A stretch of 64,000 bases of DNA from Holophagaceae bacterium (GTDB taxonomy: Bacteria > Acidobacteriota > Holophagae > Holophagales > Holophagaceae). Below the pieces are notes generated by a model that saw only the letters and a list, made by a program, of their open reading frames with translations, had not been told where the DNA came from and ran no database searches. The DNA lies in NCBI GenBank assembly GCA_017859955.1, contig JAFNAB010000014.1, forward strand, positions 1 through 64,000, written 5' to 3'. The position numbers and the translations under genes were made by a program. This document shows, one piece after another, positions 16,666-25,318 of this stretch (position 1 is the stretch's first letter; each line of letters begins with the position of its first letter).

Positions 16666-18120
16666 CTATCTCAGCCTGGCCAGCAGTTCATCCAAGGGTA
16701 CGCTCACGATGGTCGTGGCCCGGTCGCTCATGGCATAGGGAAGCACGATCTCCCGTCCATGGAGCAGGGCCCCGCAGCTGTAGACGACGTTCGGGACATA
16801 GCCCTCCCGCTCCTCGCCTTCCGGGACCAGGAGGGGCTCCCGTAGGCGTCCGATGACGCGGGTCGGGTCCTGCAGGTCCAGGAGGGCCGCTCCGATGCAG
16901 TACTTCCGCAGAGGTCCCACACCATGGGTAAGGACCAGCCATCCTGCCTCGGTCTCGATGGGGGAGCCACAGTTGCCGATCTTCACCGCTTCCCAAGTCT
17001 CGGCAGGGCGGAGGAGGACTTTGGGGTCGCTCCAGTAGTGGGGGTTGTCCGAGAACATGATGAAGAGGTTCTCGTCATCCTGGCGGGAAAGCATGGCGAA
17101 ATTGCCATCAATCCTTCGGGGGAAGAGGGCCATGCCCTTGTTCTGCGCGGCTGCGCCATTGAGGGTCAGGACCCGGAAGTGTCGGAAATCCAGGGTTTCA
17201 ATGAGTTGGGGCAGGATGGCGTGGCCGTTGTAGGCCGTGTAGGTGGCGTAGTACAGCGCCGCACCGTCCTCCTCCACGAAACGGACGAAGCGCGCATCCT
17301 CAATGCCGTTGCTCTCGTTTTCCGAGACGGGGAAGATGCAGCGTTCGCTCAGGGCGAGCTCCGGCGGGAAGTCCATTTCATAGTTGGAGTCGGCAAGCCA
17401 CTGGATGCACTGGAGGGTGTTGCTGAGATCCTGGGATACGGGACGGGTTTCCCGGCGGACCCGCAGCACGCTCTGGTTCAGATCGCTGCGGGTGAAGCTT
17501 TCGCCGAGGGCCTCCATCACGGCGCCCGTATGGCTGCTGTCGAAGCCCATCTCAGTAAGCTTCACGATGAAGAGGGTCTTCTTGTAGCTGGGGTTGGGAT
17601 TGATCTCCGGGAGGGACACAAAGCGGGAAACGGGATCCAGGTGGATGGCTCCCTCGGGTTGCAGGAGACCCGTGCGGAATTCGATGGAGGAGATATGCCC
17701 TTCACCGGTGGCCCGCAGGCTCAGGATGAATCTCAGGCCCCCGGGCGGCACGCCTTTCTGGTCCGGGTGGGCGACGATGGAGGGGTTGAAGAGCGCCGCC
17801 GCCTCCAGGGCATACTCCCCCGCAAAGAGGGCACCGACAAGAAGCTTGCGCCTGAGGGAAAGGGGGCGCTGAGTGAAGACGAAGGGCAGCACGCGCTCGT
17901 AATTGGCCAGCAGCGTCGACTCGAGGTCCAGATGGCGCGAGGCGAAGTCCTGGCGAATGCCTTCCAGGGCCCGGTTCGCTTCTTCCTCATCCAGGGCGAG
18001 AACCCGCCCGATGATGGTGGTGATCCGGTGACTCTCAGAGGGGATGAAGGGGCGCAGCACCACTCGCTCGCTCTGGGGGAGAAGGGTCAGGTGGTGGCGG
18101 CGTAATGGGATGGGATTCAT
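16666..18120 (-). CDS. Glycoside hydrolase family 130 protein (mannoside phosphorylase type)
   Basis: 484 residues. Recognised by the family pattern of a five-bladed propeller: the start of the catalytic part SYEYALEAAALFNPSIV-like, and the motifs GIEDARFVRF, YYATYTAYNG, NGNFAMLSR-like (RIDGNFAMLSR), GNCGSPIETEAGWLVLTHGVG and YVPNVVYSCGAL. GH130 enzymes phosphorolyse (or hydrolyse) beta-mannosides. It overlaps the upstream GT4 gene by four bases (ATGA), so the two are translationally coupled, and the transcript ends in a clear terminator. The N-terminal ~120 residues are helical and precede the propeller. No signal peptide, so it acts in the cytoplasm. Exact substrate unknown. Confidence 0.88.
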   Translation of the reverse strand: MNPIPLRRHHLTLLPQSERVVLRPFIPSESHRITTIIGRVLALDEEEANRALEGIRQDFASRHLDLESTLLANYERVLPFVFTQRPLSLRRKLLVGALFAGEYALEAAALFNPSIVAHPDQKGVPPGGLRFILSLRATGEGHISSIEFRTGLLQPEGAIHLDPVSRFVSLPEINPNPSYKKTLFIVKLTEMGFDSSHTGAVMEALGESFTRSDLNQSVLRVRRETRPVSQDLSNTLQCIQWLADSNYEMDFPPELALSERCIFPVSENESNGIEDARFVRFVEEDGAALYYATYTAYNGHAILPQLIETLDFRHFRVLTLNGAAAQNKGMALFPRRIDGNFAMLSRQDDENLFIMFSDNPHYWSDPKVLLRPAETWEAVKIGNCGSPIETEAGWLVLTHGVGPLRKYCIGAALLDLQDPTRVIGRLREPLLVPEGEEREGYVPNVVYSCGALLHGREIVLPYAMSDRATTIVSVPLDELLARLR

Positions 18121-20402
18121 GGGGTACCGCCCTGAGGAAGCGTGATCATGTGCTTGGCGAAACTCATTTCAGCGACCGAGAGATGGAAGGCGAGGGTGGA
18201 TTCGGCCCCCTGGTTCTCGTTGACCCGGTCAGGGTGCAGGCCATCGGCGCAGCCTCCGGTGCTGGAGTCGTAGAGGGGGAGGCCGAGATCATTACGGCCC
18301 AGGAACCACTCGAAGGCCCGCTTGGCCTCCCTGGACCAGACCTCGTCCTGGGTGGCGCGGAAGGCTTCGAGGCAGGCGGCGATCATGGCCTGGGCCTCAA
18401 CCGGCTGTTGGTCGAAGTCCGCATGGTTGCCCCCCCGCTCATAGAAACCGTTGCTGCCGATGGGGCGGAAATGGCCCTCCCTCGTTTTCTGCACGGAGCA
18501 TAGCCACTCCAGGGACTTCAGGCCGATCTCCATGGCCTCCGGGTGGGTCATGCTCTGGGCGCTGAGGAGCAGGGCCTGGCAGAAGCGGGCGTTCTCATAG
18601 GTGGCACGGGGCTCGAACCAGGGCCATCGCTCGTCGGCGCAGCCTTTCCAGAGCCCGATGAGCCGGGCCACCAGCTCGGTGCGGCAGGCCACCGCCTCGG
18701 CCTTCCCCGGGAAGCTGTGCAGGTATTCGTGGATGCCCAACAGGGTAAAGGCCCAGGCGCGAGGGGAGGTGAAACTTTCCACGATGGGCAAGCCTCCCTC
18801 GAAGAGCAGGGCTGAAAGCTTGCGATGGCCCTCATTCCGCGATCGCCCCGCTCCGGTGCCCACAGCCCAGAGAGCCCTGGCATGACTGTCCTCACTCCCG
18901 GCCTCCTCCAACCACTGCCGACTGTGGTTCATAAAGTTGCGGAAACGGCCGGTCCGGCGATTCAGGGCCGCGGACAGGAACGCGAGGTAATTGGTGGCCA
19001 GGCGTTCCAAGGGCTCGGAGGGAGGGCGGCCACCCAGTTCATCCATCAGATTGCACAGGATGAAGGCCCGGGCGTTATCGTCCGTGCAGTAGCCTTCCTC
19101 GTAATTCGGGACATTGAAGCTGGCGTGCTGAAAAATACCGGTGTCATCGCTCATGCGGGCGATGTGATCCAGGCGCAGCGGGGGCAGGTCGTAGGGGCGG
19201 CTCGCCAGGGTCCATTCCGCAAAGGCCTTACGGGGCAGGGCACGCCGGTCCGCTCCTGCGTGGGCGAAGGACTGGAGGTAGCGCTTGGCGATGGCGGGCC
19301 AGATCATCTCCCTTCCCATGGCGTAGGCCCTCTTGCGGGTCTCCAGGAGGCGGGTCGGGTCGTCCAGGTAGGCACAGACCCCCTCGGCGATGGCCTGGGG
19401 GTTCCGGAAGGGCACCAGGATGCCCCGTCCATCGGCCAGGAGTTCCTGGGCGTGCCAATAGGGAGTGGAGACCACGGCCTTCCCCGCCCCGAAGACATAG
19501 GCCAGGGTGCCGGAGGTGATCTGGGCCTCATTGAGGTAGGGGGTGAGGTAGATGTCCGTCGCCCCGATGAACTCCTTGAGATCCTCGAGGGACACGAACT
19601 GGTTGTAGAAGATCACGTGTTCCTTGACGCCGCAGTCCTCGGCCAGCCTTTCCAGCCCCAGGCGGTAGCTCTCGCCTTCCCGGGCGACCAAGTGGGGGTG
19701 GGTGGCGCCCAAGACGATATAAACCACGTTCGGGTGGCGCTTCACGATGCCGGGCAGTGCCTCGATGACGTTTTCGATGCCCTTGCCGGGCCCCAGCAGG
19801 CCGAAGGTGAGGAGCACGCTCCTCCCTTCCACGCCGAACTGGGGCTTGTAATAGCTGGAGTCGATGAAGGGCAGGTCGTGGATACCGTGGGGGATGATGT
19901 CCACCTTGGAGGAGGGCACCCCATAGGTCTCCTGAAGGATCTCCAGCCCCTTGTGGGCCATCACCACCAGGCGGTCGCTGCAGCGCACCAGCTCTTCCAT
20001 CACCTTCCGCTGGGCCGGATCTGGGTCCTGCAGCACGGTGTGCAGGGTGGTCACCACTGGCATCCGCACTTCCCGGAGCAGGGCCAGGAGGTGGCTTCCG
20101 GCGGGCCCGCCGTAGATGCCGAATTCGTGCTGCACGCTGAGCACCTGGGCGTTGCTGAAATTGAGGAAATCCGCACCGCGCCGGTAGGAGTCCAGGTTCC
20201 GCTGATCCAGTTCGAAGCGCACCCGGGGAGGATAGTCGTAGCCCTCCATCCGGTCATTGACGGCGCCCGTGAAGCACAGAGCGTTGGGAGCAGCCAGGGC
20301 CACCGCCTCGCAAAGATCGTGGGTGAAAGTGGCGATGCCGCAGAGCCGCGGCAGATAGCCGCCCAGGAAGGCAATGCGTTCAGGCAGGGTGGAGTCCATC
20401 AT
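18117..20402 (-). CDS. GT4 glycosyltransferase with C-terminal (alpha/alpha)-type domain
   Basis: 761 residues from the ATG at 20402, chosen because TGAGGTG lies a few bases before it. The N-terminal half is a GT-B, family 4 glycosyltransferase: GGYLPRLCGIATFTHDL at the acceptor side, VLSVQHEFGIYGG, LLTFGLLGPGKGIENVIEAL and the nucleotide-sugar motif TPYLNEAQITSGTLAYVFGAG. The second half (about 400-761) is helical, with repeated W/D-rich segments (YCTDDNARAFILCN, RWPWFEPRATYENARFCQAL, HADFDQQPVEAQAM), resembling an (alpha/alpha)6 barrel. Coupled to GH130 by overlap, suggesting synthesis and phosphorolysis of the same mannose-containing oligosaccharide. The sugar donor is not determined. Confidence 0.87.
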   Translation of the reverse strand: MMDSTLPERIAFLGGYLPRLCGIATFTHDLCEAVALAAPNALCFTGAVNDRMEGYDYPPRVRFELDQRNLDSYRRGADFLNFSNAQVLSVQHEFGIYGGPAGSHLLALLREVRMPVVTTLHTVLQDPDPAQRKVMEELVRCSDRLVVMAHKGLEILQETYGVPSSKVDIIPHGIHDLPFIDSSYYKPQFGVEGRSVLLTFGLLGPGKGIENVIEALPGIVKRHPNVVYIVLGATHPHLVAREGESYRLGLERLAEDCGVKEHVIFYNQFVSLEDLKEFIGATDIYLTPYLNEAQITSGTLAYVFGAGKAVVSTPYWHAQELLADGRGILVPFRNPQAIAEGVCAYLDDPTRLLETRKRAYAMGREMIWPAIAKRYLQSFAHAGADRRALPRKAFAEWTLASRPYDLPPLRLDHIARMSDDTGIFQHASFNVPNYEEGYCTDDNARAFILCNLMDELGGRPPSEPLERLATNYLAFLSAALNRRTGRFRNFMNHSRQWLEEAGSEDSHARALWAVGTGAGRSRNEGHRKLSALLFEGGLPIVESFTSPRAWAFTLLGIHEYLHSFPGKAEAVACRTELVARLIGLWKGCADERWPWFEPRATYENARFCQALLLSAQSMTHPEAMEIGLKSLEWLCSVQKTREGHFRPIGSNGFYERGGNHADFDQQPVEAQAMIAACLEAFRATQDEVWSREAKRAFEWFLGRNDLGLPLYDSSTGGCADGLHPDRVNENQGAESTLAFHLSVAEMSFAKHMITLPQGGTP

Positions 20403-20514
20403 CTGGCACCTCACAATCGCTGCAACACGCGTTCGCTGCACCAAGTTGTCTGGCGCTGAGCGTAGCACGGGGAAGGAAGGGCCTGTCCCGGTCCCGGTAA
20501 GGTATCCTCGCCCT

Positions 20515-22431
20515 ATGAGTGCCCTCGACCCCATCGCCGCTGTCTCCTATCGCGCCCTGGCCCTGGCGGGCCTGAATCGTTCCGGTTCCCCCTGGTCGGA
20601 ATGCCCCCCCCGGCTTTTGGTAGCCGATGTGGAGAGGCAGCGGATCGGGCTGCTGGTGGAAGGGGTGCTCCAGGCGGAATTCCCCATCTCCACGGCGCTG
20701 GCGGGCCTGGGCTCAGAGGAGGACTCCTTCCGGACGCCCTTGGGTTGGCATCGGATCCAGGCCCGGATCGGTGAGGGGGCGGTTCCCGGGACCATCTTCC
20801 GGGAGCGAGTGGACACGGGGCAGGTCTGGAAGGGGGAGGCCTCGGAGGCTGATCTCATCCTGACCCGCATCCTAAGGCTGGAAGGGCTGGAGGAGGGCTC
20901 CAACCGGGGATCCGGACTGGACAGCCTGGAACGCTGTATCTACATCCACGGCACCAATCGGGAGGATCAGATCGGCCGGCCGGTCTCCCACGGTTGCCTC
21001 CGGCTGACCAATGCCGACATGCTTGACCTCTTCGCTCAGGTCGAGGAAGGGGATGCCCTCCTGGTTGCTGAAGGCGGCATGGCTGCCATGGCGGGTCTGC
21101 ACTTCGCCGGTGTGGCGGGGAGCGGCATGAGCGCATTGGTCCAATTCCTGGCCATGAAGGGGATTCCCGTTTCCGGCAGTGATCGGAGCTTCGACCGGGG
21201 CCAGCGCCCGGAAGCCAGGGCACAACTGGAGCGGTTGGGGATCCGCATCCTGCCCCAGGATGGCAGCGGTGTGGCCGCCGCCAGCGGCGTGGTCTATTCC
21301 ACGGCGGTGGAGGAGGATGTGCCGGACTTCGCCGAGGCCCGGCGCCTGGGGGTGCCCCTGCTGCACCGTTCCGAGCTGCTGGCCCACCTGGTCGGATGTC
21401 ATCGCACCATCGCCATCACGGGCACCAGTGGGAAGTCCACCACCACCGCCATGGTCTTCGAAATCCTGCGGGGGGCCGGCAAGGACCCTTCGGTCATCAC
21501 CGGGGGAGAACTGCCCAGCCTCCAGGGCGAAGGCCTCTGGGGCAACGCCTGGGCCGGGGCTTCGGACCTGCTGGTCATCGAGGCCGACGAGAGTGACGGC
21601 ACCGTCGTGCGCTACCACCCGGCGGTGGGCCTGATCCTGAACCTCCAGAAGGACCACAAGGAGCCTGAGGCGGTGGCAGAGCTGTTCCGGGTCTTCCGTG
21701 CCCAGGCCCGGGAGGCCTTCGTGGTGGGGGAGGCCTCCAACCTGGCGGAATTCGCGCCGGGGGCCATTGTCTTCGGCCAGGGAGAGCGGGCCAAGGTCCG
21801 GGCCGAGGAGGTCAGCCTCACGGCGGAGGGTTCCAGCTTCCGGGTCAAGGACACCCTGTTCCAGTTGCCTGCGCCGGGGCGGCACAACCTGGAGAACGCC
21901 CTGGCAGCCATCGCCGCCTGCCGGACCGTGGGGGTGCCCCTGAAGGACATGGTGGAGCCCCTCGGAGCTTTCCAGGGGGTGGCCCGCCGCTTCCAGGTCC
22001 TGGGCGAACGCCGGGGTGTCCAGGTGGTGGACGATTTCGGCCACAACCCGGCCAAGGTCGCGGCCTCCATCCGTACGGCCCAGCTCCGTGCCCACCGGGT
22101 GCTGGCGGTCTACCAGCCCCACGGCTACGCTCCCACCCGCTTCCTCCGCAAGGACTTCGTCCAGACCTTCGCCACCGAGCTTCGGCCCGAGGACCGCTTC
22201 TGGATGCTGGAGATCTTCTTTGCCGGGGGCAGCGCCCAGCGGGACTTCTCCTCCAGCGACCTGGTGGCGGAGATCGCCGCCCGGGGCAGGGCTGCGGAGT
22301 TCGCCCCCTCCCGGGATTGGCTGGTGGAGCGTCTGGCCGCGGAGGCCCGGGAGGGGGACCTGATCCTGGTCATGGGGGCCCGGGATCCCTCGCTGACGGA
22401 ACTGGCCCGGCGGATTCTTCAGGCCCTATAG
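20515..22431 (+). CDS. Fusion of cytosolic YkuD-type L,D-carboxypeptidase-like domain and MurC/Mpl-like ligase
   Basis: 638 residues. Residues 1-185 form a YkuD domain without signal peptide. TPLGWHRIQARIG, LILTRILRLEGLEEGSNRG and IYIHGTNREDQIG, followed by the catalytic SHGCLRL (His159, Cys161), closely follow the pattern of the cytosolic LdcV-type L,D-carboxypeptidases. From residue 195 a complete Mur ligase follows: Rossmann HFAGVAGSGMSALVQFL, ATP loop ITGTSGKSTTTAM (usual MurC/Mpl is GTHGKTTT), EADESDGTVVRYHP, ligand motif LPAPGRHNLENALAAI and VVDDFGHNPAKVAASI. Inference: the first domain would trim tetrapeptides to tripeptides and the second would attach the peptide (or L-Ala) to UDP-MurNAc, i.e. 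peptidoglycan recycling in one chain. Divergent from the GT4 gene. The ligase substrate is uncertain because of the altered loop. Confidence 0.85.
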   Translation: MSALDPIAAVSYRALALAGLNRSGSPWSECPPRLLVADVERQRIGLLVEGVLQAEFPISTALAGLGSEEDSFRTPLGWHRIQARIGEGAVPGTIFRERVDTGQVWKGEASEADLILTRILRLEGLEEGSNRGSGLDSLERCIYIHGTNREDQIGRPVSHGCLRLTNADMLDLFAQVEEGDALLVAEGGMAAMAGLHFAGVAGSGMSALVQFLAMKGIPVSGSDRSFDRGQRPEARAQLERLGIRILPQDGSGVAAASGVVYSTAVEEDVPDFAEARRLGVPLLHRSELLAHLVGCHRTIAITGTSGKSTTTAMVFEILRGAGKDPSVITGGELPSLQGEGLWGNAWAGASDLLVIEADESDGTVVRYHPAVGLILNLQKDHKEPEAVAELFRVFRAQAREAFVVGEASNLAEFAPGAIVFGQGERAKVRAEEVSLTAEGSSFRVKDTLFQLPAPGRHNLENALAAIAACRTVGVPLKDMVEPLGAFQGVARRFQVLGERRGVQVVDDFGHNPAKVAASIRTAQLRAHRVLAVYQPHGYAPTRFLRKDFVQTFATELRPEDRFWMLEIFFAGGSAQRDFSSSDLVAEIAARGRAAEFAPSRDWLVERLAAEAREGDLILVMGARDPSLTELARRILQAL

Positions 22432-22433
22432 CC

Positions 22434-22856
22434 TCACTGGGGCGGGGGGCCCTGGGGGCCTTCCCCCTGGGGTGAGCCGCCGCTGGGCTGCCCGCTTTCA
22501 TCCAGGAGGGTAAGGGTCTCAGAACCCCGGGTGATCTGGCGGGCCATGTAGCCCTGGCCCATGGGGGCGCCGAGGACCGTGATTTCGTCCCCGGTGGCGA
22601 AACTGATGCTTTTGGTCTTCAGGATGAAGTCGGGGCCCACAAGGATCTCCACCGCCTTGCTCTGGGTCTGGAGGGTGAGCGTCACCATTTTCCCGGGACC
22701 CTGGCTGCGGGTGTTGACGGCGCTGACGGTGCCGCTGAGGCTCACTTCCTTGGAGGTGTCGTAGGACATCTGCGGAGGGCGCTGGCCATTGCCGGGGGGC
22801 GTGGCCTGGGCCGCCAGGGGGAGTACGAGGCAAAGTGCCAAGAGATTGAGTTTCAT
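22434..22856 (-). CDS. Small secreted protein of unknown function
   Basis: 140 residues with a clear signal peptide (MKLNLLALCLVLPLAAQA, cleavage likely after AQA). The mature part is a short beta-rich domain (VSLSGTVSAVNTRSQGPGKM, VTLTLQTQSKAVEILVGP) that looks like an OB-type fold, and a low-complexity tail rich in Pro, Gly and Gln. I do not recognise a named family. Convergent with the fusion gene, whose stop is two bases away. Confidence 0.65.
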   Translation of the reverse strand: MKLNLLALCLVLPLAAQATPPGNGQRPPQMSYDTSKEVSLSGTVSAVNTRSQGPGKMVTLTLQTQSKAVEILVGPDFILKTKSISFATGDEITVLGAPMGQGYMARQITRGSETLTLLDESGQPSGGSPQGEGPQGPPPQ

Positions 22857-22999
22857 GGGACTCCTTTTCGCCAGAAGGGCTGGCGATGGTGTAGTGGTTT
22901 CCGGCGGAGAGGTGTTTCCCTGACCGCCGAGTGTCGGACTTGACCGGGTGCTGCGCTCAAATCGCCCAGTCCGGAGGCTCCTGCGGGTACCCTGGAGGG

Positions 23000-25315
23000 A
23001 TGAGCCGTCCTACGAGCAAGTACATTCCCCAACCCGCCACGAAACGCACCAAGGACTTCGATCGCAAGGCCCGTCCCGCCGCCCCCTCAGGGCCGCGTCC
23101 CCGGGCCGGTGAGACCTTCGAATCCACCTTCCTCGGGCACCCCGAAGGACCCGGAGGTTTCCTCCGTCCCGCTGGCCTGAAGAAGGGGGCGGGCATGGAC
23201 CTGCTGGTGGACTGGCGGGACGCCAAGGGCGCCATCCACGGGGATCGGGTGCAGGCCGAAGTCTCCGGCGAAGGCTGGGATCATCGTCTTCGGGGCCGGG
23301 TGATCCAGATCCTCGCCCGGGGCGAGAATCCCATTCCGGCCCATCTTCAGCGCCAGGAGCTGGGTGGGCAGGTGCTCTGGCGGGCCGTGCCCCTGGAGCC
23401 CCGGATCAGCCAGCTGGTGAGCGTCCTTCCCACGGATCTGGCGGAGGACGGGGACCTGGTGACCGTGAAGCTGGACCCCGATCCCACCTTGCCCCAGCTT
23501 CGGGGGACCGTGCTGGCCAAGCTGGGACGTCCCACGGATCTCAAGATCGAGAACAAGCTGACGGCGGCCCTCTACAACCTGCGCACGGAATTCCCCACGG
23601 CGGTGATGAACGATCTGGCCCCTCTCCCCACGGAGATTCCGGAGGAGTGGACCCAGGGGCGCGAGGATCTGCGACAGACCCTCACCGTGACGGTGGACCC
23701 CCCCACGGCCAAGGACTTCGATGACGCCATCAGCCTGGAACTGCTCCCCGAAGAGGAGGGCGGAGGCTGGATCCTGGGGGTCCACATCGCCGATGTGAGC
23801 CATTACGTGAAGGAGGGGGGTCCCCTGGACCAGGAAGCCGCCCTCCGGGGCACTTCGGTCTACTTCCCGGACGAATGCATCCCCATGATTCCCGAGCGCC
23901 TCTCGGGGGAGCTCTGCTCCCTGCGGGAGGGCGTCGACCGCCTCACCCTCAGCGCCTGGATCACCCTGGCCCCCGATCTCCAGGTGGTGGAAACCCGCTT
24001 CTCCGAGAGCGTCATCCGCAGCCGCAAGCGCTTGACCTACGATCAGGTCAAGGCGGCCTGCATCGACCTGGATAAGCGCTGGCGGGCCACCATCGGGGAG
24101 GATGTCAGCGAGATGCTGGACCAGGCCCTGGTGCTTTCGCGGCGGCTCACGGAACAGCGGCTGGGCCGCGGCGCCATGAACCTCGAGACGGAGGAGGCTG
24201 AATTCATCTTCGACGCCGAGGGCTTCCCCGTGGACGCACGCCGCTACGCGATCCACGGCGCCCACAAGATGATCGAGGAGTTCATGCTCATGGCCAACGA
24301 GGCCGTGGCGAGCTTCTTCACCCGCCGGAAGATCCCCACCATCTATCGCATCCACGATGAGCCCGATCCCCTCAAGCTGGAGGTCTTCAAGGGCATCGCC
24401 ATGGAATTCGGGCTCATGCGTCCCTACGACGAGCCCACCCCCGAGGTCCTCAACGCCCTCCTGGACAAGATCCACGGGGGTCCCCTGGAGGTCATGCTCA
24501 ACACCATGCTGCTGCGGAGCCTCAAGCGGGCCGAATACAGCGCCGACAACATCGGACACTCGGGTCTGGCCCTCCAGGACTACCTGCACTTCACCAGCCC
24601 CATCCGCCGCTATCCCGACCTGGTGGTCCATCGGCTCCTGCGCCAGGCCATGCGGGGTGAGCGATACTCCGAAGGGCTGTACAGCCATCTGGGGGTCGTT
24701 GCCAAGCGCTGCACGGACACCGAGCAGACCGCCACCGAGGCCGAACGGGAGAACGATCGCTGGAAGACCTGCATCCTGATGCGGACCAAGATCGGGCAAC
24801 GTTTCGAGGGTCGCATCCAGGGCTTCTCCCTGAAGGTGGCCTTCATCCGCCTGGACAGCCCCTTTGTGGAAGTGGGTGTCCCCCTGGGGGCCCTCGGGGG
24901 CAACTTCTCCGTGGACATGCACCGGACCCACGCCACCGGCATGGGAGGCCAGACGGTCCTCAGCATCGGTGACAAGGTGAAGGTGGAGATCACCGGGGTG
25001 GATGAGGACCTGCGGCGCGTCAGCGCCTGGGTGGTGGAGGCCCAGGGCCAGGACGGCAAGGGCAAGGCCATGACCTTCACCCCCAGCCTTGCGGCTCCTG
25101 CCACCCTACGGGAGGGCGATTTCGTGCCCGAACGCCGCAGCACCGGACGGCCTGCGCCCCGGGGCGGCGATCGGGAGAAGAAGCCCAGCGGCCGGCCCCC
25201 GCGCTCCGTGCGCCAGGGTGAAGGCGGCGGTCGCAGCGGTCGCCCGGAGCGTTCCCCCCGGGGGCCCAAGGCCCCCAAGGGGAGTGTGCGGGGGGGCGGC
25301 AAGAAGCGGGGGTGA
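23000..25315 (+). CDS. rnr: Ribonuclease R (RNB-family 3'-5' exoribonuclease)
   Basis: 771 residues from the ATG at 23000 preceded by GGAGGG. After a basic N-terminus come cold-shock-like domains and the catalytic RNB domain with the metal-binding motif TVDPPTAKDFDDAISLE and HIADVSHYVKEG. The signature YFPDECIPMIPERLSGELCSL and the C-terminal HFTSPIRRYPDLVVHRLL are present, then an S1 domain (GQRFEGRIQGFSLKVAFIRL). The last ~70 residues are Arg/Gly/Pro-rich and probably bind RNA. It degrades structured RNA processively in the cytoplasm. Complete. Confidence 0.95.
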   Translation: MSRPTSKYIPQPATKRTKDFDRKARPAAPSGPRPRAGETFESTFLGHPEGPGGFLRPAGLKKGAGMDLLVDWRDAKGAIHGDRVQAEVSGEGWDHRLRGRVIQILARGENPIPAHLQRQELGGQVLWRAVPLEPRISQLVSVLPTDLAEDGDLVTVKLDPDPTLPQLRGTVLAKLGRPTDLKIENKLTAALYNLRTEFPTAVMNDLAPLPTEIPEEWTQGREDLRQTLTVTVDPPTAKDFDDAISLELLPEEEGGGWILGVHIADVSHYVKEGGPLDQEAALRGTSVYFPDECIPMIPERLSGELCSLREGVDRLTLSAWITLAPDLQVVETRFSESVIRSRKRLTYDQVKAACIDLDKRWRATIGEDVSEMLDQALVLSRRLTEQRLGRGAMNLETEEAEFIFDAEGFPVDARRYAIHGAHKMIEEFMLMANEAVASFFTRRKIPTIYRIHDEPDPLKLEVFKGIAMEFGLMRPYDEPTPEVLNALLDKIHGGPLEVMLNTMLLRSLKRAEYSADNIGHSGLALQDYLHFTSPIRRYPDLVVHRLLRQAMRGERYSEGLYSHLGVVAKRCTDTEQTATEAERENDRWKTCILMRTKIGQRFEGRIQGFSLKVAFIRLDSPFVEVGVPLGALGGNFSVDMHRTHATGMGGQTVLSIGDKVKVEITGVDEDLRRVSAWVVEAQGQDGKGKAMTFTPSLAAPATLREGDFVPERRSTGRPAPRGGDREKKPSGRPPRSVRQGEGGGRSGRPERSPRGPKAPKGSVRGGGKKRG

Positions 25316-25318
25316 ACT

